Positions 50,709-58,482 of a stretch of 64,000 nt of DNA are shown here, piece after piece. A program made the translations under genes and the position numbers. The notes under the pieces were generated by a model. That model had not been told where the DNA came from, made no database searches, and saw only the letters and a program-made list of their open reading frames with translations. The first letter of the stretch is position 1. Each line of letters opens with the position of its first letter. Source of the DNA: Streptomyces niveus (GTDB lineage Bacteria; Actinomycetota; Actinomycetes; Streptomycetales; Streptomycetaceae); the NCBI RefSeq assembly GCF_002009175.1, contig NZ_CP018047.1, forward strand, positions 4,526,001 to 4,590,000, read 5' to 3'.

Positions 50709-52052
50709 ATGTTTCGCGATACGAGAGTGGTCACCCTCATGCCTCAGACCCACCGAACGCCCACCACCGTCGGCCGCCTCACCCTGCTCGCCGCACTCGC
50801 CGTCCTCGCCACCGCCATGCCCCACCCGGCCGTCGCGGCCGGCGAACTGCCCGGCGTGAAGCCGACCGCGGAGACCCCCGCCGTGTACGACGACGAGGCG
50901 GGCGGCAACTCGGACGCCGACGACCCGGCGATCTGGCGCAACCCCGCCGACCCGGGCCGCAGCCTCGTCGTCGCCACGCTCAAGGAGGGCGGCCTGCGCG
51001 TCTACGACCTGGACGCCCGGGAAGTGCAGTCGGTGCCGGCACCCCGAGCCCCCGGCCCGGACGACGCCCCCGGCCGGTTCAACAACGTCGACCTCGTGCA
51101 CGGCATGAAGGTCGGCGCCCGCAAGAGCGACCTGGCCGTCACCAGCGATCGCGGCAGCGACCGGCTCCGGATCTACCGCATCGACGGCGGCGACTCCAGG
51201 ACCCCGCTCACCGACATCACCGACCCTTCGGCGCCGGCGATCTTCTCCTCCTCGCAGGAGGAGATCAACGAGCAGCGCACCGCGTACGGCCTCGCCACCT
51301 GGACCGACCCGTCCAGCGGCCGCACGTACGCCGTGGTCAGCCAGCGGGAGCGCACCGCGCTGCGTCTGCTGGAGCTGACCGCGAAGGCGGACGGCACGGT
51401 CTCCTACCGCACGGTGCGCACGCTGAAGCTGCCGTCCGAGTTCAAGCTGCCGAAGGGCAGGACCTGGACCCCGTGCGGCGAGCCGGGCGAACTGCCCCAG
51501 GTCGAGGGCATGGTGGTCGACCCCGCGACCGGCACGCTCTACGCGGGCCAGGAGAACGTCGGCATCTGGCGCCTGGGCGCCGACCTCAAGGGCAAGCCGA
51601 AGCTGATCGACAAGGTCCGCGAGTACGGGGTGCCGGGCACGTACGACGAGGAAACCGAGGAGTGCGTCCCCGGCGACGACCCGGGCTACGGCGGCACGCA
51701 CCTGTCGGCCGACGTCGAGGGCCTTACCCTGCTCGACGTCGGCCGGAAGAACGCCGATGGCTACCTGCTCGCGTCGAGCCAGGGCGACAACAGCTTCGCG
51801 GCGTACGGTCGCGGGCGTGGATCTGGGTACGAGGGCGGCTTCAAGGTGACGGCCGCCTCCGAAACCCTCGACGGCACCGAGGAGAGCGACGGCGCCGCCG
51901 TCCTCAACAAGCCGCTGGGCGCGAAGTACCCGAACGGCCTGCTGGTGGTCCAGGACGGCGACGACAGGCCGGGCGAGCCGGACCGGGACGCCACGAACTT
52001 CAAGTTCGTGGACCTCAAGCCCGTGCTCGAAGCGCTGACCGACCGACGCTAG
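50709..52052 (+). CDS. Secreted beta-propeller phytase (3-phytase)
   Basis: This is about 447 residues. A signal peptide (TVGRLTLLAALAVLATAMPHPAVAA) ends near 45. The phytase domain starts DDPAIWRNPADPGRSLVVATLKEGGLRVYDL (split as DDPAIWRNP and GGLRVYDLD). RFNNVDLVHGMKV, QVEGMVVDPATGTLYAGQENVGIW and DVEGLTLL are the propeller motifs that hold calcium and phosphate. It releases phosphate from phytate. AAGGTGG lies before ATG 50709; ATG 50739 is the alternative. I could not make out a convincing PHO box. Its stop overlaps the end of the antisense DUF397 pseudogene. Confidence 0.9.
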   Translation: MFRDTRVVTLMPQTHRTPTTVGRLTLLAALAVLATAMPHPAVAAGELPGVKPTAETPAVYDDEAGGNSDADDPAIWRNPADPGRSLVVATLKEGGLRVYDLDAREVQSVPAPRAPGPDDAPGRFNNVDLVHGMKVGARKSDLAVTSDRGSDRLRIYRIDGGDSRTPLTDITDPSAPAIFSSSQEEINEQRTAYGLATWTDPSSGRTYAVVSQRERTALRLLELTAKADGTVSYRTVRTLKLPSEFKLPKGRTWTPCGEPGELPQVEGMVVDPATGTLYAGQENVGIWRLGADLKGKPKLIDKVREYGVPGTYDEETEECVPGDDPGYGGTHLSADVEGLTLLDVGRKNADGYLLASSQGDNSFAAYGRGRGSGYEGGFKVTAASETLDGTEESDGAAVLNKPLGAKYPNGLLVVQDGDDRPGEPDRDATNFKFVDLKPVLEALTDRR

Positions 52053-52257
52053 AACTCGCCGCCGACGAGAGCGCCGATGAAGGCGGTCCAGGCGGTGCCG
52101 GTGAGGGTGAAGGCGGGGCCGTGGGGGTTCTTGAGTCTCGTACGGCCATGGTCCCGCCGGGGAGTTGGGCGCCTTCGACGCAGTTGCCGCCGTGGCCGTC
52201 GCTGTAGCTCGACTTGAACCAGTCCGTGCCGTTGAGCGCGTCAACCGTGGCCGTCAC
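52049..52257 (-). pseudogene. Frameshifted DUF397 gene
   Basis: The first 42 residues match the next DUF397 gene (GTDWFKSSYSDGHGGNCVEGAQ, split; LPGGTMAVRDS). One base is missing near 52133: the sibling has TTGGAGTC where this copy has TTGAGTC. The reading frame then runs into nonsense and overshoots into the phytase end. Restoring the base gives a normal end AFTLTGTAWTAFIGALVGGEF with TAG at 52051-52049. Its ATG overlaps the stop of the neighbour (ATGA). Sequencing error is possible. Confidence 0.75.
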
Positions 52258-52466
52258 AGGAGCCCTTCCTCTGTGAGGGCTTCGATGAAGGCGGTCCAGG
52301 CGGTGGTGTTGAGGGTGAAGGCGGGGCCGTGGGGATTCTTGGAGTCTCGTACGGCCATGGCTCCGCCGGGGAGTTGGGCGCCTTCGACGCAGGCTCCGCC
52401 GTGGTCGTTGCTGTAGCTCGACTTGAACCAGTCGGCGCCGGACAGCGCGTTAGCCGTGGTCGTCAT
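52254..52466 (-). CDS. DUF397 domain protein (intact copy)
   Basis: This is 70 residues. DWFKSSYSNDHGGACVEGAQ, MAVRDSKNPHGPAFTL and WTAFIEAL form the whole domain. It begins five bases after the stop of the XRE gene; AAGGAG at the end of that gene is its ribosome site. Followed by an ATGA overlap with a frameshifted copy, so the two arose by tandem duplication. Confidence 0.9.
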   Translation of the reverse strand: MTTTANALSGADWFKSSYSNDHGGACVEGAQLPGGAMAVRDSKNPHGPAFTLNTTAWTAFIEALTEEGLL

Positions 52467-52471
52467 CCGAA

Positions 52472-53350
52472 TCAAAGCTCCTTCATTGCCTTCTTGATCA
52501 TGCTCAAGGACTCCTGCGGTCCGAGAGCGATGGCTTGCAGCTCGCTGAACGTCTCCTCATGCAACTCCACGTCCGACTGCCGTCGACTCACCCATGCGTC
52601 GGCCAGGTTCTCGAAGTAGATGATCGGCTTGAGAGCCTCACGGTCATGGAACTGAAGCGTGTGGAAGGCTCCGTTCATCCCCGGATGGGCACCTGCCTTG
52701 AAGGGCACCACCTGGACCCTGACATTGGGCAGCGCCGCCACCTCAACGATATGTGCGAGCTGTGCTCGCATGGTCTCCGGGCCCCCCACCTGCCGGTGTA
52801 GCACGGCCTCGCTCATGATCGCCGCGAATTTGAGCGGTGCCTCCCGGCGCAGCGCCTCCTGCCGTGTCATTCGCACGGCCACCATGCGGGCGATCTCCTC
52901 TTCGCTGAGACCTTGGTGCGCGCTCTGATGGGTCGCGCGCACATACGCCTCGGTCTGGAGCAGACCGGGGACGAACTCGGACTCGTAGTTGTGCAGCGCG
53001 ACGGCGGTGGCCTCAAGGCCCAAGTACGCCCTGAAACCAGGGGTGATGACCGGGCGGTACTCCGTCGACTGCCACCAGTCCCGCTTCCGCTTGGTGACGG
53101 CCGCGTACCCCTTCAGCAGCTCCGTTTTCTCCTCGTCCGCCCCGTAGATCTGGCAGAGGGCCATGACATCGACCGGCTCAACGACCGAGTTTTCTCCCGT
53201 CTCCAGCCGGGTCAGCTTCGACGGACTCCAGTAGAGCTTCTTCACGACCTGAGTGGATGTCAGCCCGGCCTTCTGCCTCAGGTGGCGGAGTTCATTGCCC
53301 AGGTGCAAGCGGCACAGAGCGGGAGTCGCTGACTCGATGTCCGTGATCAT
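52472..53350 (-). CDS. XRE-family regulator with DUF5753 domain
   Basis: This is 292 residues. The helix-turn-helix is LGNELRHLRQKAGLTSTQVVKKL and WSPSKLTRLETGENSV (about 18-65). DUF5753 follows with YLGLEATAVALHNYESEFVPGLLQTEAYV (split) and VVPFKAGAHPGMNGAFHTLQF. ATG 53350 follows GAGAGGACG. It heads an operon with two DUF397 genes and diverges from the anti-sigma-like gene at 53614; a nested dyad sits between them at 53549-53586. Confidence 0.93.
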   Translation of the reverse strand: MITDIESATPALCRLHLGNELRHLRQKAGLTSTQVVKKLYWSPSKLTRLETGENSVVEPVDVMALCQIYGADEEKTELLKGYAAVTKRKRDWWQSTEYRPVITPGFRAYLGLEATAVALHNYESEFVPGLLQTEAYVRATHQSAHQGLSEEEIARMVAVRMTRQEALRREAPLKFAAIMSEAVLHRQVGGPETMRAQLAHIVEVAALPNVRVQVVPFKAGAHPGMNGAFHTLQFHDREALKPIIYFENLADAWVSRRQSDVELHEETFSELQAIALGPQESLSMIKKAMKEL

Positions 53351-53548
53351 CTGCCGTCCTCTCGGAGCGTTTTCCAGTGTGTCGACGTTGCTTCCGCCTC
53401 CGCAAGGAACTTTCCGCGTCATAGCAGGAGCCACCGCTCCCCCGCGTGAACACCCCCTGTGTGGCAGGTGATTCACGGAAAATTCCGCACGCAGAATTCG
53501 GCTGCGAGGTCCCATCCGTGATGCATCTGATGCGAGGCTATACGCGCA

Positions 53549-53586
53549 GCTCACGCACCGCAGTTGATTCAACGCACTGCGTGAGC
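53549..53586. promoter_or_regulatory. Concentric nested inverted repeats, candidate operator
   Basis: Outer arms GCTCACGCA (53549-53557) and TGCGTGAGC (53578-53586) are exact complements. GTTGA-T-TCAAC (53563-53573) is a palindrome centred at the same place within half a base. It lies 28 bases before ATG 53614 and about 200 from the divergent XRE start. Confidence 0.6.
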
Positions 53587-53613
53587 ATGGAGATTCGACG
53601 ACAAGGACTCCCG

Positions 53614-54072
53614 ATGCCTCCCACGACGCGCAGCGCAACTCCCGCCCCACTCACCGCAGTCGACATACGGGACGACGCCGTCCGCCTCAACATCTCCTTC
53701 CGCCCCCACACCCGCCGCGTCGCGCAACTGCGTCATATCGCGGGCGCGCTCCTCACCGAGGGCGGCATCGGGCGGGACGTGGTCGAGACCGTGCAGCTTC
53801 TCGTCAGCGAGATCGTCACCAACGCCGTCGTGCACGGGTGCGGTGACCGCGTGCGGTTCTCGGTCTCCTACGACCGGAGCGGCAACGGCAACAGCGCCGG
53901 CGACGTGCTGATCGAGGTGGACGACGGGCACCCCGCGAGGATCAAGGTGCGCAGCGCGGAGAGCGACGACGAGACCGGGCGGGGGATGTTCCTCGTAAAC
54001 GCGCTCGCGCGCGCCTGGGGCCGGCACGGCACCCGTACGTGGTGCACCGTCGCAACCGGCGAGGCGTCATGA
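53614..54072 (+). CDS. RsbW/HATPase-type anti-sigma-like ATP-binding protein
   Basis: This is 152 residues. The GHKL ATPase boxes are present: N-box LLVSEIVTNAVVHG (about 65-78), G1-like EVDDGHPARI and G2 GRGMFLVNALARAWG. A variable loop (DRSGNGNSAGD) lies between. These single-domain ATPases are abundant in Streptomyces and some bind sigma factors or anti-anti-sigma factors. ATG 53614 has AAGGAC upstream. The next gene overlaps by four bases (ATGA). Confidence 0.9.
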   Translation: MPPTTRSATPAPLTAVDIRDDAVRLNISFRPHTRRVAQLRHIAGALLTEGGIGRDVVETVQLLVSEIVTNAVVHGCGDRVRFSVSYDRSGNGNSAGDVLIEVDDGHPARIKVRSAESDDETGRGMFLVNALARAWGRHGTRTWCTVATGEAS

Positions 54073-54494
54073 CGACCAAACGCCGTACGCCCGGCACCCA
54101 TTGGCGTCACCAGACGCCCACGTTCACCCAGGACCCGGACACGCTCCGCCGTCTCCTCGACGCCCTCAACCGCAACCACCCCATCGACTTCGCGACCATC
54201 TCCCGCACCGTCGCCGAGGCCCTGGTCGCCCAACTCCCGCCCGAGCGCGCATGGGTGGACGGCACCACGCTCAGGCTCCGGGGGCATCTGCAACTGCTGC
54301 TGACCGAGTACGACGGGGACACCGACGCCCCGGCCACGCTCGCGCTGCACAGGGACGCCTACCGGCTGCTCGCCCTCTGCGACACCTTCGACGCGACCAC
54401 CCCGCCCCTGCACGCGTACGAGCTGATGCGCGCGCTCGCCGAGACCACCCGATCGTTCGCCGACCTCCATGTCACGGAGGGACGGCGCCAGTGA
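54069..54494 (+). CDS. Uncharacterised helical protein coupled to the ATPase
   Basis: This is 141 residues, basic at the N-terminus (MTTKRRTPGTHWRHQTPTF) then mostly helical: DPDTLRRLLDALNRNH, DFATISRTVAEALVAQLPPERAW, LRGHLQLLLTEYDGD and a final AYELMRALAETTRSF. I do not recognise the family. It overlaps the ATPase stop (ATGA) and the following peptide (GTGA), so the three are made together. It could be a partner of the ATPase. Confidence 0.75.
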   Translation: MTTKRRTPGTHWRHQTPTFTQDPDTLRRLLDALNRNHPIDFATISRTVAEALVAQLPPERAWVDGTTLRLRGHLQLLLTEYDGDTDAPATLALHRDAYRLLALCDTFDATTPPLHAYELMRALAETTRSFADLHVTEGRRQ

Positions 54495-54580
54495 GTACGG
54501 CCAGGGCCCAGGCCCTCTACGTCATCGCCGTCACCGCGGTCGGCGGCTCGATCGTCGTGGCGCTGTGGCGCGGTTGGTGA
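54491..54580 (+). CDS. 29-residue single-helix membrane peptide
   Basis: The peptide is VSTARAQALYVIAVTAVGGS then IVVALWRGW. Nearly all of it is one membrane helix (about 9-25) with an Arg at each end. GTG 54491 overlaps the stop of the previous gene (GTGA), and GGAGGGACGG lies before it, which supports real translation. It is too short for normal gene prediction. Function unknown. Confidence 0.6.
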   Translation: MSTARAQALYVIAVTAVGGSIVVALWRGW

Positions 54581-54681
54581 CCCGTCATGTCCAAGTGATG
54601 ACGTATGTCACTGCCGACCAGAAGGCGTCGGACGAAGACTGGAAGTCGCAGAGAACCGCACACGCGCAGGGGAGTGGAGGC

Positions 54682-55335
54682 ATGTTCAACAGGTGGCGGC
54701 ATCGTCTGGCCGTGCGGCGGGTCAAGCCCGGGGACGGGCGACCGCTGAAGCGCTTCCGGTGGTGGCAGTCGATCAGCCGCTCACTGTTCTATCTCCGGCT
54801 GCCGGAGGGCGACGGGCGGCACACGGAGTACGCCGTTGACGTCCGGCAGTGGGGCAACCGCGAGACCGGCGAGGTCGAAGCCGATCTGTATCTCGACGGC
54901 ATGCACCACGCCAGGTCCAAACTGCCCGCGGTCCTGCCCGTCCGGGGCGGCGCCGTCGAAGTGCGGGCGAGCGCGTTCGGGCTCAAGCGGTGCCACTACG
55001 TCACCGCCGAGGGGGCCGAGTACCAACTCGTCCCGGACCCCGACTCCGCCGAAGGGCGCCGCGCGCGGCTCGACCGGACGCGCCCCGCGCTGAGCCGGTC
55101 GATCGGCTTCCTCTCGGCGACCGTGCTCGGCCTCGCCCTGCTACTGCTCATCCCGCAGATGATCCAGCCGCTCACCGAGATACCGCCCGTCGCCGAGCGC
55201 ATCGGGACCTTCGACTCGCCCGTCCGGCTGCCGCTGTGGCTCAACATCGCGGTCACGGCCGCGACTCTGACCGCCGGTACGGAACGGGCCCTGCGGCTGC
55301 GCTACAACTGGCTGCTGGACGGCGCGGCGGGCTGA
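54682..55335 (+). CDS. Membrane protein with two C-terminal helices
   Basis: This is 217 residues. Residues 1-130 are soluble and rich in Arg, with strands ending HYVTAEGAEYQLVPD. Two helices follow (about 137-157 SIGFLSATVLGLALLLLIPQM and 178-197 LPLWLNIAVTAATLTAGTER), the second ending in a short charged tail. ATG 54682 follows GTGGAGGC. No family is recognised. It stands 100 bases after the small peptide and may be a separate transcript. Confidence 0.75.
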   Translation: MFNRWRHRLAVRRVKPGDGRPLKRFRWWQSISRSLFYLRLPEGDGRHTEYAVDVRQWGNRETGEVEADLYLDGMHHARSKLPAVLPVRGGAVEVRASAFGLKRCHYVTAEGAEYQLVPDPDSAEGRRARLDRTRPALSRSIGFLSATVLGLALLLLIPQMIQPLTEIPPVAERIGTFDSPVRLPLWLNIAVTAATLTAGTERALRLRYNWLLDGAAG

Positions 55336-55380
55336 CCCCGGTGGGCCAACCCGCGGCGTGCTGACCCGCCCCCGCCCCCG

Positions 55381-55893
55381 TCAGTAGTACCCCTTCTCCC
55401 CGTCCACCAGCTCCCGCACGACATCCAGGTGCCCCACGTGCCTCGCGGTCTCCTCGATCATGTGGAGCAGCATCCAGCGCAGGCTCGCCGCCCCCGACCG
55501 GAAGTCGGTGTTGCGGCCCACGTCGTCCAGCGAGGCCTCCGCGACGATCGCGTTCGAGACCTCGCACTGCTGCTCGTACTCGGCGAGGAGCTGGGCGAGC
55601 GGGATGCCGTCGGTCATCATGTCCGCGTCCTCCGGGCCGTCGTCGAACTGCGGGCCCGTGGCGGGGTGGTTCAGGAACAGGACCTCGAACCAGCAGTGTT
55701 CGACCCAGCGCAGATGGGAGACGAGACCGGCCACGGTCATGACGGGCGAGGTCGGCAGCACCACACGGTGAGCCGCCTCCTCCGACAGCCCCTCGCACTT
55801 CCATTGCACGATCCGGCGCTGCATGTCGAGCCAGCCGACGAGTTGGGTGCGTTCGTCGGCGGTGAAGTCGGGGCGTTTACGGGAGGTGGTCAT
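55381..55893 (-). CDS. DinB family protein
   Basis: This is 170 residues with DFTADERTQLVGWLDMQRRI (helix 1), LVSHLRWVEHCWFEVLFLN (first His) and LRWMLLHMIEETARHVGHLDVVREL (HxxxH-type pair). Same family as 13286-13801 but not closely similar. ATG 55893 has purines GGAGGT upstream in the reverse strand. Metal-dependent transferase or unknown. Confidence 0.87.
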   Translation of the reverse strand: MTTSRKRPDFTADERTQLVGWLDMQRRIVQWKCEGLSEEAAHRVVLPTSPVMTVAGLVSHLRWVEHCWFEVLFLNHPATGPQFDDGPEDADMMTDGIPLAQLLAEYEQQCEVSNAIVAEASLDDVGRNTDFRSGAASLRWMLLHMIEETARHVGHLDVVRELVDGEKGYY

Positions 55894-56046
55894 GGGCGGG
55901 GAAGTTACCCGACCCGCCACCGGCGTCGCACCGCGATTTCAGGGGCCGGCCGGCTCCGGGCGCGGGCGAACGGGCGCGCCGACCCGCCGGGTTCGAGCCC
56001 CCGGGACAGGACGCCGGGCCCGTTCCCGTACGATCGGCGGCTGACA

Positions 56047-56226
56047 GTGGCCGGATACCTTCGGCGTCACGGGTTTGAGACCCGTGAGTCCGCCGACGGG
56101 CGGCACGTTCGGGTTGAGCGGGACGGGTACGCGGTCACCGTGCGATTCACCGAGGACGACCTGATCGCGGCCGTCTCTCACGGTGCCCGTACGGGATCAC
56201 AGAGTGTCCGAACCGTGTCCGAATAG
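56047..56226 (+). CDS. Small 59-residue protein, possibly leaderless
   Basis: The frame from GTG 56047 gives VAGYLRRHGFETRESADGRH, then VRVERDGYAVTVRFTEDDLI and a short tail. The pattern (helix, then three short strands) is regular enough to be a real small domain. TACGAT at 56029-56034 is a good -10, 12 bases before the GTG, with no ribosome site, which fits a leaderless mRNA. Function unknown. Confidence 0.5.
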   Translation: MAGYLRRHGFETRESADGRHVRVERDGYAVTVRFTEDDLIAAVSHGARTGSQSVRTVSE

Positions 56227-56571
56227 CCCGCAAACGTCCCTTGGCGACTTTCATACTGTCGAACGTGATCGTTCACGGCTCCCGAGGGGATCGTTTGCCG
56301 TTCGGATGGGGTGCCGTGTCATGTCGGCCAAAACGTGAGAAAGGCCGGATTGACACTGAGTCAGGCGGACACGGGGCGTAGTCATCAAAGCAAACGACCC
56401 ACAAACGACCCCTGTCCGGTGCTGCAACGAGAGCGGGAAATCGTCACTGTGTAAGGGCGCCTGCCACCGGTAGGGCGAGTTCCGGTTCCGCTGGCCGATC
56501 TGAGAGCACCGATCAGTTCTGACCATGTTGACAGTTGACAGATGTCTCATTCGAGAGGGCTGTACAGGCGC
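56227..56571. other. Gene-free leader of the acyl-CoA dehydrogenase gene
   Basis: I see no convincing gene in these 345 bases. Noted here are the palindrome GAACG-TGAT-CGTTC around 56261-56275, the direct repeat at 56391-56411 and two overlapping TTGACA-like hexamers at 56528-56540. An alternative start of the next gene, ATG 56542, is inside it. Confidence 0.5.
56391..56411. promoter_or_regulatory. 11-bp-period direct repeat
   Basis: CAAACGACCC lies at 56391-56400 and again at 56402-56411, one helical turn apart. A third TCGTTTG-type core is found nearby on the other strand around 56291. It is 180 bases before the dehydrogenase gene. Confidence 0.45.
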
Positions 56572-57777
56572 ATGAGTGGCTATTTCACCACGGAATTCCA
56601 TGAACGTCTCAGGGCACAGGTCCGGGCGTTCGCGGAGGCCGAAGTCCGGCCCCGAATAACCGAGATGGAGGCGTCCAAGGCCGTCCAGCACGAGCTGTCC
56701 CAGCTCATCGCCTGGCAGGGCTGGCTGGGCGTCACCATCGATCCCGCGTACGGCGGCATGGGCGCCGGTCATGTCGCGAAGACCATCATCATCGAGGAAC
56801 TGTCGCGCGTCAGCGGGGCCATGGGCGCCATGGTGCAGGCCTCCCAGCTCGGCGTGGCGAAGATCATCCACTTCGGCAGCGACCTCCAGAAGAAGACCTG
56901 GCTCCCGGAGATCGCGGCCGGCGGCTGTCTGCCGACCATCGCCGTGACCGAGGCCGGTTCGGGCGGTCATGTGCTGGGCATGGAGGCGACGGCCCACCGC
57001 GACGGTGACGACTACATCCTCAACGGCGCCAAGGTGTTCGTCGGCAACTCGCACGTCGGCGATCTGCACGGTGTCGTGGTGCGCACAGGACCGGGCAGCA
57101 AGGGCCTCTCCGCCTTTCTCGTGGAGGCGGACCGCCCCGGCTTCTCCCTGGCCCCGCACCGGCCCGCCATGGGCCTCCACGGCTTCTCGTTCGGCGAGCT
57201 GATCTTCGACAACTGCCGGGTGCCCGCGGCCAATCTGCTCGGCAACGAGGGCGACGGTCTGCCCGTCGCGTACTCGTCGAGCATCCTCTACGGCCGGGCC
57301 AACCTCACCGCGGTCGCCCTGGGCATCCACCGGGCGATCCTGGAGGAGACGGTCGCGTTCGCGACGGCACGCCAGCGCTACGGCGCCCCGCTCGCCGAAC
57401 TCCCCACGATCAAGCAGAAGCTGGGGAAGATGCAGTCGGCGTTCATGACGGCGCGGCTGACGGCGTACCACGCGGTGCACCTGCTCGACCAGGGGCTGCC
57501 GTGCGACGCCGAGTTGATGAACGCCAAGCTGGTGAACGTCGAGTCGGCGATGGACTCCGCCCGCGCCGCCATGGAGGTCCACGCGGCCATCGGCCTCTCG
57601 ACGGACCGCCCCATCGAGCGCTACACCCGCGACGCGTTCCACATCTTCGCGCCCGCCGGCACGTCCGACGTCCAGCTCCAGCGGCTGGCGGAGACGGCGC
57701 TCGGCACCTCGAAGGGCGACTGGTCACGACGACTGGCCGCCCACGCGGGTGCGGGAGCGGCTGCCGTCGTCGGCTGA
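56572..57777 (+). CDS. Acyl-CoA dehydrogenase homologue with altered active-site motif
   Basis: This is 401 residues from ATG 56572 (GAGAGGG upstream); ATG 56542 would add ten residues. The three-domain fold is clear: ERLRAQVRAFAEAEVRPRI, GWLGVTIDPAYGGMGA, IAVTEAGSGGHVLGME (flavin strand, shorter than TEPxAGSD), ATARQRYGAPLAELPTIKQKLGKM (split). The segment that reads IYEGTSxIQ in medium-chain enzymes reads IFAPAGTSDVQ (358-367): the base Glu is replaced and two residues are added. In isovaleryl-type enzymes the base lies elsewhere, so activity is open. Single gene, strong terminator after it. Confidence 0.85.
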   Translation: MSGYFTTEFHERLRAQVRAFAEAEVRPRITEMEASKAVQHELSQLIAWQGWLGVTIDPAYGGMGAGHVAKTIIIEELSRVSGAMGAMVQASQLGVAKIIHFGSDLQKKTWLPEIAAGGCLPTIAVTEAGSGGHVLGMEATAHRDGDDYILNGAKVFVGNSHVGDLHGVVVRTGPGSKGLSAFLVEADRPGFSLAPHRPAMGLHGFSFGELIFDNCRVPAANLLGNEGDGLPVAYSSSILYGRANLTAVALGIHRAILEETVAFATARQRYGAPLAELPTIKQKLGKMQSAFMTARLTAYHAVHLLDQGLPCDAELMNAKLVNVESAMDSARAAMEVHAAIGLSTDRPIERYTRDAFHIFAPAGTSDVQLQRLAETALGTSKGDWSRRLAAHAGAGAAAVVG

Positions 57778-57787
57778 TTCCGACTTT

Positions 57788-57839
57788 CGCCGGCCTCGCC
57801 GGACGGGCTGCTCACGCGGCCCGTCCGGCGAGGCCGGCG
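57788..57839. terminator. Very long bidirectional terminator hairpin
   Basis: A perfect 21-bp stem (57788-57808 with 57819-57839) has a 10-base loop. The core GGACGGGC...GCCCGTCC is the same sequence found in the TTGAGGAC-type repeats. It separates convergent stops at 57777 and 57904. Confidence 0.9.
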
Positions 57840-57903
57840 GCGTTGGTGACTAGGGGGTGCCGTGCCAGGCGTCGCGGGCCAGGCGGGACTTTGCGGACAC
57901 TCC

Positions 57904-58482
57904 CTAGCGCGGACCGCCACCGGTGCGCTGGTAGATCAGGCGCATCAGCTGGTCGCGGCTCTCCTTGATGAGCTGGAGGGTGTCGCGGCCCGTCTCCTTG
58001 CCACGCGGGTCCGTACCCACGAAGCAGACCGTGCCCAGCACCGTGTCCGTGCGCTCGTCGATGAGCGGGGCGCCCGCGTACGTACGGATACCGATCAGGT
58101 CCACCACCTCGTTCGAGGCGAACCGCGGGTACGCGTACACGTCCGGAAGCACCAGCGCCTTGCGGCGGTTGAGGACGTCCGGGCAGTACCCGTGGTCCCG
58201 CGACATGATCCGGCTGACCTCGGGGCTGCCGCCCGCCTCGGGACCGCCCTGACCCGACTGCGTCGCGGACGGTGTGTGCAGACCGGCGAAGAACTGGTGG
58301 CCGGTGATGAAGTTGACCATCGCGTACGGCGCGCCCGCCGCCTGGGCGAGCTGTGTCGCGAACGCGTCGAACTCGGCGTCGGGCATGTCCCCGAGGCCCA
58401 GTTCACGCAGCCGTGCCTCGCGGTGCGCCAATTCCATGTCGGGCGCGGGGAGATGCAGGCCCGCTTCGGTGTCGTAGGTCAT
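57904..58482 (-). CDS. GAF-domain protein, fifth gene of the conservon
   Basis: This is 192 residues with one GAF domain (about 40-165): LAQAAGAPYAMVNFITGHQFFAGLH, YCPDVLNRRKALVLPDVYAYPRF and GIRTYAGAPLIDERTDTVLGTVCF (shown without joining). CP in YCPDV and the conserved Cys in VCFVG may matter, but no chromophore site is proven. It overlaps the CvnD stop by four bases (ATGA). Most conservons end with CvnD, and here a GAF protein replaces the P450 gene of others. A signal-binding or scaffold role is inferred. Confidence 0.85.
   Translation of the reverse strand: MTYDTEAGLHLPAPDMELAHREARLRELGLGDMPDAEFDAFATQLAQAAGAPYAMVNFITGHQFFAGLHTPSATQSGQGGPEAGGSPEVSRIMSRDHGYCPDVLNRRKALVLPDVYAYPRFASNEVVDLIGIRTYAGAPLIDERTDTVLGTVCFVGTDPRGKETGRDTLQLIKESRDQLMRLIYQRTGGGPR

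Noticed and set aside
55990..56010. tRNA T-arm-like sequence GGTTCGAGCC
   Set aside because: No anticodon arm, D arm or acceptor stem can be built on either strand around it.
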